Positions 45,041 through 53,165 of a stretch of 64,000 nt of DNA are shown here, piece by piece (the stretch's first letter is position 1; each line of letters starts with the position of its first letter). Origin of the DNA: Fibrobacter sp. (GTDB taxonomy: Bacteria; Fibrobacterota; Fibrobacteria; Fibrobacterales; Fibrobacteraceae); assembly GCA_017412605.1 (NCBI GenBank), contig JAFPWY010000003.1, positions 186,001-250,000 on the forward strand, given 5' to 3'. Below the pieces are notes generated by a model, which had not been told where the DNA came from, did no database searches, and saw nothing but the letters and a program-made list of their open reading frames with translations. The position numbers and the translations under genes are program-made.

Positions 45041-45475
45041 CCGGGCAAATTTTTTACAGAAATTTAAGGACAAAAAGTCGATCTGAAACGTCCATTCGCA
45101 TGGGACCCTTCCATGTTTACACCTTTTTTCAAAAATGGCAGGACAAAAATCCGGTTTGAAACGTCGCTATCCCCGGGATGAAGCCCTGCCTGGCCATCCG
45201 ACCTGCCGGCGGGGGAGGTAAACATCTTTTTGCGAATTTTCCAGGACAAAAACCGGATTTCAAACGTCTATATATGCGTATTGCCCGAACTGCGCCGTTC
45301 CCATCCCCGTCACGCGAGATGCCACGGAACGCAACCCTTTCCGTATCCAACAAAACCACTCCTTGATTAAGAGAATTAGATATACGAGGCCGCCTACATG
45401 CGAACCCGCCCCGTTTACATTTTTTAAAAAAAAATCCGGACAAAAAGCCAATCTCAAACGTCTATATATACGTCA
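45041..45475. repeat. Left flanking repeat of the defence module, four GGACAAAAA...AAACGTC units
   Basis: The 263 bp at 45041-45303 recur almost unchanged at 49386-49647. Inside, a smaller motif repeats: a T-rich stretch, AGGACAAAAA, about eight variable bases, then AAACGTC. It occurs at 45068, 45141, 45244 and 45437. From 45304 to 45613 no gene is visible. Unit spacing is irregular (about 73, 103 and 193 bp), so it is not a CRISPR array. Confidence 0.85.
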
Positions 45476-45613
45476 ATGGGTTTCTCGCCAATGTTCCCCG
45501 GCTGTCATTGAGTTTGTTGAACTTGACTTGGCTAACTAGTATGTATTTTACGACAAACATGGATTTTCTTAAATAAATTATTGATTATATTTGAATGAAA
45601 AAAGGAATAGCAT

Positions 45614-46897
45614 ATGTTGAAAATAAAAGTACATGATGAATATAAAATCCGTGAAGATTTTTTTTTAGAATTAAAAAAATATATGAACCAAAAAAAATTT
45701 TCACTAGAACAAGACTTTAAAATACAAAATAAAGGGCGAATTGATTGTTGCATTCTTGATTCTCGAAAAAAACCTTATGTATTTATTGAATTTAAGAGTT
45801 TATTAAATAGTTCTTTTGCTCGTAAAAGCGGGAAAAAACAACTTCTTGATTATCTTGAACAAGTAAAAGAGAAACCAACATTCTCTATTTTGACGGATGC
45901 AAAAAAAAGATTTTATCTTTATAAAACATCTCAGGAAGAGAATCAATTTAAAAAACTTTCTTTTAATCAACTTGTAACAACTCTATTCCCTGAAGCCGAG
46001 AATTTATTTGTTCCTAAAAATTATACGATTATTAAGAATCTTTTGGATGAAAATAAACTAAATTATCCCGGTTTGGGAAAAAAAGATATTGTGTATGAAA
46101 ATGGAGCTTTTTCTTTTGTAGGAGAGTATAAAGATTTCATTGCAAATCGATTTCCTTCGTTTAATACAAACGAAAAAATTGTTTGTAGATATCTTTCTTT
46201 AGAAACTGCTTTTAAGATTATAAAAAATAAATCTTTAAAAATGAATTGTATTATAGGAATGAATGATTCTACAGAACCAGATTTTATTGAATCAATGCTT
46301 TATGACGGAATGGATAAAATACCAGGATTGCAAAGGCTTGCTAGAAATGTCTATATAATGTCCTGTAGTTCTGAAAAAACAATTGATAATTTGACGCATT
46401 GGCGCTTATATGGAAATGATGCAAAAGGAGTTTGTTTAGTTTTTAAGGTAAAAAAATTGAAAGAGAGTCGTTTTAAATTGGGAAAGGTTTCTTATTTAGA
46501 TAGAGATTTGCCAATTGAATCAATTGAAAAAATAAATACTTTTTTTGAACAGATCTTGGCAAAAACAAAAATTCCTTTTGCACCATACGATTTTCATAGT
46601 TGGGCCCATTTTTACAAACCCCTAGAATATAAGATTGAAAAAGAAATTAGATTGGTGTTTGTAAATGATGGTATGAAGGATAAAGAATGGATTTTATCTG
46701 AACAATTTAATATAGTTAATTCATCTATTGATGTTTCGTTAATGGAAGATGATTTTCCACTGGAGTTATGTCAAGTTATTCTTGGATCGAAATGTCCTGA
46801 ACGCGAAGTAAATAAAACACAATTTGAAGTTCTTTTGGAAGAATCGGGAATGGAAGAAGTTAAAGTTAAGCTTTCAACAATCAATTCGTATAGATAA
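45614..46897 (+). CDS. Defence-type protein: N-terminal PD-(D/E)XK nuclease fused to DUF2971
   Basis: The 427-residue protein opens with a nuclease-like domain (about residues 1-120): GRIDCCILD with Asp44, then PYVFIEFKS with Glu59 and Lys61, and Gln76 in a following helix. This is the order of HSDR_N/PD-(D/E)XK enzymes. The second part (about 185-400) fits DUF2971: ICRYLSLETAFKIIKNKSLK, MNDSTEPDF, VYIMSCSSEKTIDNLTHWRLYGNDAKGVCLVF. DUF2971 function is not known. The gene is very AT-rich, preceded by AAAGGAATAGC, and followed 61 bases later by an AAA_13-type ATPase, so I infer a two-gene antiphage or abortive-infection module. Confidence 0.72.
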   Translation: MLKIKVHDEYKIREDFFLELKKYMNQKKFSLEQDFKIQNKGRIDCCILDSRKKPYVFIEFKSLLNSSFARKSGKKQLLDYLEQVKEKPTFSILTDAKKRFYLYKTSQEENQFKKLSFNQLVTTLFPEAENLFVPKNYTIIKNLLDENKLNYPGLGKKDIVYENGAFSFVGEYKDFIANRFPSFNTNEKIVCRYLSLETAFKIIKNKSLKMNCIIGMNDSTEPDFIESMLYDGMDKIPGLQRLARNVYIMSCSSEKTIDNLTHWRLYGNDAKGVCLVFKVKKLKESRFKLGKVSYLDRDLPIESIEKINTFFEQILAKTKIPFAPYDFHSWAHFYKPLEYKIEKEIRLVFVNDGMKDKEWILSEQFNIVNSSIDVSLMEDDFPLELCQVILGSKCPEREVNKTQFEVLLEESGMEEVKVKLSTINSYR

Positions 46898-46958
46898 AAG
46901 AATGGTGATTCTATAACAGAATGAGAAGAATGCCAAAGAACAAAGGTAAGGAGTAAAA

Positions 46959-49187
46959 ATGATAAAGAAAATTACAATGGATGGGTATGCGTCTTTTAAA
47001 CAACCAACCATTCTTGAAACGCAAAAAAAAGTAAATCTTATATATGGATTAAATGGTGTTGGCAAAAGTACAATATCGAATTTTTTGTACAACATCCATG
47101 ATGAATGTTTTGATAAATGTAAAATAGAATATGATATAGGAGATGAAAATTCCTATGAGTTTCACGTATTTAACAACCAATTTATTACAGATAACTTTTA
47201 TGAAGAAAAACTTAAGGGTGTGTTTACGTTATCTGGTGAAAATAAGACTGCTTTGCAAAATATAAAAAATGCAAAAACAGTTATAGAGGAAAAAGAACAA
47301 GATATTATTGCTTTGAATGATGAGATTTCAAGAAAACAATCGGAACTACGCGCTGTACAGCAGCAAACCAATAATGCCATTTGGGAGATAAAGACGAAAT
47401 ATTCTGATTCTGCTAATCCGCTAAATTATTGCTTAGATGGATTAAAGTCGGATAAACAGAAATTGTATGAATTTATTAAGTCGGTGCATTTACCTGAAAT
47501 AAAGCCTCAAAGAGGTATAGAGGATATTTCTAGAGACGCATCGTTATATAATAAAAAAGACAAGGTTCCGATTGTGCCATTATCTAAGATTGCAGGGGCA
47601 TTTGAAAGTGTTGAAGAAGATCCTTTGCTAAAAAAACATATAATTGGTGGAACAGATAGCGTTGTTTCAAATCTTATTAATGAAATTGAATGCTCTGATT
47701 GGGTGAAGAAGGGCGCTAATTATCTTGATAGATTAATTCAGAAGGGACGAAACGTGTGTCCTTTTTGCCAGAGTGAAATAAATGCAAAGGTTCTTGCGGA
47801 AAATATAAAGAAATATTTTGATGATTCATATGAGAAAGATGTCGCTGGCATAGAAGTCCTTTATACAAAGTATACGCAGCTTGTTGATTTAGTGACTAAT
47901 TGTGAAGATATTCTTGTGCAAAACGAACATTTGCTTGGAATATATCAACCTCAATATGTCTCTGCTTTTGCTGAATTAAAGGGTGTTCTTCAGGATAATG
48001 TTCGTAATCTTGAAGAAAAGAAAAATAATCCGGGAAATCAAATAGAATTAATCAAAACAAGCGATAAAATTGACAAACTTAATTCTGTGGTTGATTTGAT
48101 AAATAATGAGATAGTGAAGTTTAATAAAAATCTTTCTGAATCAAATAAAATATTAGTGGAATTAAAAAAAGAATTTTGGGCTTTGATGCGATATGAAAAA
48201 GACGGTCTATTAAATGAACTTGAAGGATTATATGAAAGTTGTAAAAACTTTTGTCAAAATAAAAATAATGATATAATAGATAGACAAAACGAAATAAAAA
48301 GACAACAAATGATTATTTCCTCTGAAGAGAAGAAAGTTGTTAATGTACATGAGGCTATTAATCATATTAATAGCGGGCTTTTAGATATTGGAATAACAAA
48401 TTTTAAAATCGTTGAAGCTGATAATGATATGTATCAAATAGAACGCGAAGGCTCTCGCTCAAATATTTTTAAAAGTCTTAGCGAGGGCGAAAAAATGATG
48501 ATTAGTTTACTTTATTTTATTGAAACATGTAAAGGAAATATCGCCAGAGAAACGGGTTCAAAAAGAAAAATTGTTATTATAGATGACCCTATTTCAAGTC
48601 TTTCGCATATTTATGTTTTTAATGTTGGAATGTTGTTGAAGAAAATTTTTACAAGTGAAGATCCTTTAGATGAGAAAAATACAAAAAAATATGAGCAAAT
48701 ATTTTTGTTAACGCATAATATGTATTTCTTTTATGAAATGGCTATTCCTCATAAAAGGAATTCCAACGGTAATGAAAAAGAGAATAACCAAGCATTATTC
48801 CGCATAAAAAAGTTGGATTCTACGAGTTATATCGTCCCGATGAAGTATAATGAAATTCAAAATGAATATGAATCATACTGGTCTGTTGTTAATTCGCAAG
48901 ATGTAAATCCGATATTACAAGCGAACTGTATGCGTAATATTATTGAATATTTCTTTGGTTTTGTGGAAAGAAAACAATTGAATACTGTTATGTCTATAAA
49001 AAAACTACGTGACCCGAAATATCAAGCCTTTTATCGATTTATTAATAGAGAATCTCATTCGGAAACTCAGAATATTTTTGATTTTAAGGAATATGACCCA
49101 GAAATCTTTAAAGAGGCTTTTAAATCTGTATTTGTGGAAAACAATTATGAAAAACATTACAATGAAATGTCCTCATTAAAGTTTTAG
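46959..49187 (+). CDS. AAA_13/RloC-like SMC-type ATPase with CxxC zinc hook
   Basis: The 742-residue protein has Walker A GLNGVGKST (residues 30-38), a coiled-coil middle containing VCPFCQSEI (Cys267, Cys270), an ABC signature SLSEGEKMMISLLYF, Walker B IVIIDDPISSLS and a switch LLTHNMYFF. This resembles RloC and Rad50-like ATPases with a zinc hook. The C-terminus (CMRNIIEYFFGF, FINRESHSETQNIFDF) is that of AAA_13 proteins, and I do not see the PrrC/RloC anticodon-nuclease triad with confidence. Nuclease activity may instead come from the upstream PD-(D/E)XK-DUF2971 partner. Ribosome-binding site AAGGTAAGGAG. Confidence 0.8.
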   Translation: MIKKITMDGYASFKQPTILETQKKVNLIYGLNGVGKSTISNFLYNIHDECFDKCKIEYDIGDENSYEFHVFNNQFITDNFYEEKLKGVFTLSGENKTALQNIKNAKTVIEEKEQDIIALNDEISRKQSELRAVQQQTNNAIWEIKTKYSDSANPLNYCLDGLKSDKQKLYEFIKSVHLPEIKPQRGIEDISRDASLYNKKDKVPIVPLSKIAGAFESVEEDPLLKKHIIGGTDSVVSNLINEIECSDWVKKGANYLDRLIQKGRNVCPFCQSEINAKVLAENIKKYFDDSYEKDVAGIEVLYTKYTQLVDLVTNCEDILVQNEHLLGIYQPQYVSAFAELKGVLQDNVRNLEEKKNNPGNQIELIKTSDKIDKLNSVVDLINNEIVKFNKNLSESNKILVELKKEFWALMRYEKDGLLNELEGLYESCKNFCQNKNNDIIDRQNEIKRQQMIISSEEKKVVNVHEAINHINSGLLDIGITNFKIVEADNDMYQIEREGSRSNIFKSLSEGEKMMISLLYFIETCKGNIARETGSKRKIVIIDDPISSLSHIYVFNVGMLLKKIFTSEDPLDEKNTKKYEQIFLLTHNMYFFYEMAIPHKRNSNGNEKENNQALFRIKKLDSTSYIVPMKYNEIQNEYESYWSVVNSQDVNPILQANCMRNIIEYFFGFVERKQLNTVMSIKKLRDPKYQAFYRFINRESHSETQNIFDFKEYDPEIFKEAFKSVFVENNYEKHYNEMSSLKF

Positions 49188-49194
49188 AAGTTTG

Positions 49195-49647
49195 AAACGT
49201 CGCAATTCTTGGGATGAACCCCCGCTAGGCAATCCGACCTGCCGGCGGGGAAGGTAAACATCTTTTTGCGAATTTTCCAGGACAAAAACCGGATTTCAAA
49301 CGTCTATATATGCGTGTTGCCCGAACTGCGCCGTTCCCGTCCACGTCACGCGGGATGCCACGGAACGCGTCCACCCCCTAGAACGCCGGGCAAATTTTTT
49401 ACAGAAATTTAAGGATAAAAAGTCGATCTGAAACGTCCATTCGCATGGGACCCTTCCATGTTTACACCTTTTTTCAAAAATGGCAGGACAAAAATCCGGT
49501 TTGAAACGTCGCTATCCCCGGGATGATGCCCCGCCAGGCCACCCGACCTGCCGACGGGGGAGGTAAACATCTTTTTGCGAATTTTCCAGGACAAAAATCG
49601 GATTTCAAACGTCTATATATGCGTATTGCCCGAACTGCGCCGTTCCC
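49195..49647. repeat. Right flanking repeats of the defence module (one partial and one full copy)
   Basis: 49195-49373 repeats the second half of the left repeat (TTGAAACGTCGC through CACGGAACGC). 49386-49647 is a full copy of 45041-45303 with only scattered substitutions. The repeats start within ten bases of the ATPase stop codon, so the two-gene module is bracketed by direct repeats. Bases 49648-49743 are non-coding. Confidence 0.85.
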
Positions 49648-49743
49648 TTCGCCAATAAAATGGGTGTATATCCGCTTCAGGGGTATGTTAGGTAGGAAAT
49701 ATAGTGGGGAAAGTAAGTTCGGCATTGGCGATATCGAGAAAAC

Positions 49744-52119
49744 TTACACAATAAGGTTCTTTTTTTGCTGCATCAGGAATCTCACACAATCCACAGAAAA
49801 CTCCTCCTTCCTGTACATCGCGTCGACATACTGATCAAATTCTGCATTACTTAAATGCGCAGATTTTACCATTTCAAGTTCTTTTTTGAAATTTTGTGGA
49901 ACAAAAGAAATTTCAAAAGGATCTTTTTTTGGGGGCGGATTCATTTCGTTTTGAGTATTGACCATTTTTTTATTTTTTTCAACAAAAGAAATCATGGTGT
50001 CAATATCTTTTCTAACTGATTCTGTTACATTCTGTTTTAAGTTCTGTAGTTTTTCGGTCAATGAATCAAATATCAAATAATTGAGTTTTTCGTCATTGCC
50101 TATAATCTTAAAATCTTTTTCTTCAAGTAGGCCAACATTGCGCGTATCAACAAAGCCATATCTCGACATTCCATTCAAAAAAAGTACGAGAAATTTTTGA
50201 TATTCGGGGTTCGCATTCATATTTCCAACAATATTCTGTTCGTTGAATATCTTCAAAATGTGCAAATACACATCTCTTCTTATTCCCCAGCATAAATTTA
50301 GACTTTTTATTAGCTCATAACTAATAGTATGCACATTTTCTTTTTTGATATAAAAATCCAACAGACGGTTGAATACACTGGAATCTTCTTCGTGTAATAC
50401 AAAAGCGGGCAATAACGTGTAAAACCAATCAACAGTATATCTCATGATAGTTCTATTATCTCTTTTAGAAGATAAATTATGATACAAAGATTCCATGAAG
50501 GCGTGAAAGTTTGCTTCTAGATTATCGTCATTTTTGTTAAGGACGTGTTCTATGAATTGTAATCTTGCGTTTTCTAAATCAGTATATTCTGATTTTCCGC
50601 GCCAACGTAAATAACGAATCAACCTGTCAATTTTATCATTATGTTCCTGAGATTTCATGACTTTGATATTTTCGAAGTTGTCGTCAAACTTTTTCATTTC
50701 CCTATCAATAAGGACATCAAGTTTGTAGTCAAAGATGCGGAAAAGGGCAAAGGCAGTCTCATTATATATATCTTCCATAAATCTTTGAGAATCCTGAATT
50801 TGCATTTCAGGGATATCCTTTATGGCGATAGATTCCCCTTTCCAGTTAAACAATTTAAGTTTGCTAAAAGGTGTGGCAACATCTATCTTTTTGTATATTT
50901 CATAAACAAAATGCTTTGTGAAATAATAGGCATAAACGGCCCTGGCATTCTGTTTTAGCGGTGGCGTGTCTAGGGCCGAATTAACATCATTTAAATACAA
51001 TTTTACTCTTCGGATATTTACACCATTGGGGACAAAGTTAATGGTTAGGTCGGCGTTAAATAATTTCTTAGTGTAATACTCTGTATAAAAAGGAGTGAAA
51101 ATGTCCTTCAATATTTTCGTGTCAATATTCGGTAAAGAGCGTTTCTCGTTTTCATATACCCGCTCTATTGTGGTGCGTAAGGAAACAGGAGTCAAGTCTA
51201 CAACATAGGGAATATATTTTTCTATATAATAACGATCTTGTTGGAGAAGATTCAGCAAATTATTTTCGTTATAAAGGAATAGAACCTTGATGTTTTCGTT
51301 TAAACTGGTTAGTTGTTCTGATAAATAAAATATTTTTTCAACGATAGATTTTTCAGAAACTCTATCAAGATCTTCTATTGCAATAAGAAGTTTTTTGTCG
51401 AGGCGACAAATTTCTGATTTTAGAGATTGAATTAAATTGGTATATGAATCTTGCCCCCATAGGAAGTTCGCAAGCCACGACCAACTAGAATCCTTCAAAA
51501 GTCTTTTAATTCTGGTCGTTGAAGTTGAAAAATAGCCGTTGTTTTCAAGTGCATGACCAAGTTCTGAAATAAAATAACTTTCTATGGAGTCAACAGTCGA
51601 TGCCATTGCTTCGATTGTTACAAAATGGAACTTCTCGTTAAGCCTGCTTTTTAGAATGTTGAAAAGATAAGTCTTTCCTCCTCCCCATGGTGCATTGATG
51701 CCTACAACATTAATCTTTTCAAGATATTCTTCAATTTTATCTAAATCGTATTTTCTTTCAAAAAAATAGTTTGGAAGTTCTTTAGCTTTTTTATTCTTGT
51801 ACATATTTTTTGCTATAAGTCTGCAAATTTCAATAACAACAGCTAATCCAGATAATGCGGCAATTATATACCATACGCAACAGCTGCAATTAGAACTAAA
51901 GAAGTGAATCAGGGCAAAAGCAATTATCGCAGGGATACAAATAGTAAGCCAAAGCTTTTTATTTCGTGATATGGGATAAACAATGATTAAAATTGCAAAT
52001 ACGCAAAAAAATATTATGAGGTAGTAGCGGTAGTTTACCCCTGGTATGTAAAACAGGATTGATGAAAATATCGATCCAACAAATAAAGAAATGAAAAAAT
52101 GCTTTAAATTATGCATCAT
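49744..52119 (-). CDS. KAP-family P-loop NTPase with N-terminal membrane segments
   Basis: The 791-residue protein starts with four hydrophobic segments within the first 105 residues (HFFISLFVGSIFSSILFYI ... WYIIAALSGLAVVIEI). A KAP NTPase domain follows: VVGINAPWGGGKTYLFNIL (Walker A, PWGGGKT) and KLLIAIEDLDRVSEKS (Walker B), with further VLFLYNENNLLNLLQQDRYYIEKYI. The C-terminal half is helical. KAP NTPases with membrane segments occur in phage-defence and exclusion settings, consistent with its position in this island. It is on the opposite strand from the preceding module, with stops facing each other. Confidence 0.8.
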   Translation of the reverse strand: MMHNLKHFFISLFVGSIFSSILFYIPGVNYRYYLIIFFCVFAILIIVYPISRNKKLWLTICIPAIIAFALIHFFSSNCSCCVWYIIAALSGLAVVIEICRLIAKNMYKNKKAKELPNYFFERKYDLDKIEEYLEKINVVGINAPWGGGKTYLFNILKSRLNEKFHFVTIEAMASTVDSIESYFISELGHALENNGYFSTSTTRIKRLLKDSSWSWLANFLWGQDSYTNLIQSLKSEICRLDKKLLIAIEDLDRVSEKSIVEKIFYLSEQLTSLNENIKVLFLYNENNLLNLLQQDRYYIEKYIPYVVDLTPVSLRTTIERVYENEKRSLPNIDTKILKDIFTPFYTEYYTKKLFNADLTINFVPNGVNIRRVKLYLNDVNSALDTPPLKQNARAVYAYYFTKHFVYEIYKKIDVATPFSKLKLFNWKGESIAIKDIPEMQIQDSQRFMEDIYNETAFALFRIFDYKLDVLIDREMKKFDDNFENIKVMKSQEHNDKIDRLIRYLRWRGKSEYTDLENARLQFIEHVLNKNDDNLEANFHAFMESLYHNLSSKRDNRTIMRYTVDWFYTLLPAFVLHEEDSSVFNRLLDFYIKKENVHTISYELIKSLNLCWGIRRDVYLHILKIFNEQNIVGNMNANPEYQKFLVLFLNGMSRYGFVDTRNVGLLEEKDFKIIGNDEKLNYLIFDSLTEKLQNLKQNVTESVRKDIDTMISFVEKNKKMVNTQNEMNPPPKKDPFEISFVPQNFKKELEMVKSAHLSNAEFDQYVDAMYRKEEFSVDCVRFLMQQKKNLIV

Positions 52120-52183
52120 ATTATCTAATATATAAAAACAGTAGGAATGGCGAATGTACTGGAGAAACGTTCATCATATGCTT

Positions 52184-52474
52184 TGGGTTTATCGCGGACA
52201 GGTCGGCTACTTGGCGTGGTACATCTCCAGGAACGTGATAAACCGCAGCCTCTGGGCCTTTGCGAAACACCTCTGCGTGGACGCCTGCTCGATCGCATTG
52301 TTCGTCGGCCTGGTGTACTATGTCCTGGGCCCGATCCAAGAACTGCACGCGACCACTTACTTCGGCTGGAGCATATTGGCACTCAAGACAATCGCCCTGG
52401 GCATCCCCGCAATCGCCACCGTCAACACCGTGTTCTACTATCCCAAAATCACCCGATACATAAAGAAACAGTAA
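52184..52474 (+). pseudogene. 3' relic of a Wzx flippase gene
   Basis: From about 52184 the frame reads VYRGQVGYLAWYISRNVINR, then SLWAFAKHLCVDA, and runs to a stop after YYPKITRYIKKQ. It matches the intact flippase from residue 408 on, with the first 80 bases nearly identical at DNA level. No signal or N-terminal part exists upstream, where the KAP gene begins. It marks the far edge of the block inserted next to the capsule locus. Confidence 0.8.
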
Positions 52475-52541
52475 CGAATTTCAACCAAAAAGGCAAATTT
52501 ACCGATTTTACCCCAGAAAATAGCAGGGAAGGGGCAGACTC

Positions 52542-52568
52542 GAGCTGTTCGGAATATCCGAACAGCTC
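52542..52568. repeat. Perfect 12-bp inverted repeat
   Basis: GAGCTGTTCGGA and TCCGAACAGCTC form a perfect 12-bp stem with a three-base loop, 67 bases after the flippase relic. No T-run follows, so it may be a Rho-independent terminator remnant or a protein-binding palindrome. Confidence 0.6.
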
Positions 52569-52732
52569 CCTGAGTTGTCTGGTCATTTTAGAGATGTGTA
52601 AAAAAAGATAGATGTTTTTCCATTAATGGATTATGCGAAAGAAAATATATGCTATCATGCAAAATGGAGGCTTGTCAAGTGCATCAGCCGCAAAATGAAT
52701 GTATATTGGCTTATAGTCGGAGTAACCGGGGT

Positions 52733-52906
52733 ATGTCGAATACAGAACTGCAAAATTTCATAGACGAACTAGGCAAGCCGAAAATGACCGATGCTAAGGT
52801 AATCGAACTTTACGACCACTACACTGGTAGCATCAAATCCGCCTCGTTGATGGAGTGCCGCAAAGAGAAATTGGAATACCTTGACGAGAGGTATGGCCTT
52901 GACTAA
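52733..52906 (+). CDS. Small protein of unknown function
   Basis: A 57-residue protein starting MSNTELQNFIDELGKPKMTD, helical and charged, ends in KLEYLDERYGLD. GGAGTAACCGGGG upstream offers a ribosome-binding site, so I prefer this ATG over an in-frame one at 52649 that adds a Cys-rich, uneven leader. I recognise no family. After it, to 53165, there is only a short open stretch (EHPEEELHKEPHDHYHEQ) without a start, probably a relic. Confidence 0.45.
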   Translation: MSNTELQNFIDELGKPKMTDAKVIELYDHYTGSIKSASLMECRKEKLEYLDERYGLD

Positions 52907-53165
52907 GCATGGCCAACCTATAAAGACAAATTGCCGTTCCATCTCCCCAAAAAAATAAGCATATATCCGCGTGCGAAGGGTGCTTGGGTGGATTAAGCGG
53001 AAAAATTGTCATAAAAAGTGACGTTGGCGTGAACAGAACATCCCGAGGAAGAACTACACAAAGAGCCGCACGACCACTACCACGAACAGCCCAAGCCATT
53101 CGAGTTCGCCCTGCTCGTTACCCGGGCAACCTGTACCGTTTGGCCTTTTCTGATGAGATTGTTTT

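Noticed and set aside
45041-45475. Possible CRISPR array
   Set aside because: The shared unit is short and imperfect, and spacing varies from about 73 to 193 bp; no constant repeat-spacer pattern exists.
46959-49187. Calling the ATPase a true RloC anticodon nuclease
   Set aside because: The zinc hook and ATPase fit, but I cannot confirm the catalytic Arg-Glu-His set of the PrrC/RloC nuclease domain.
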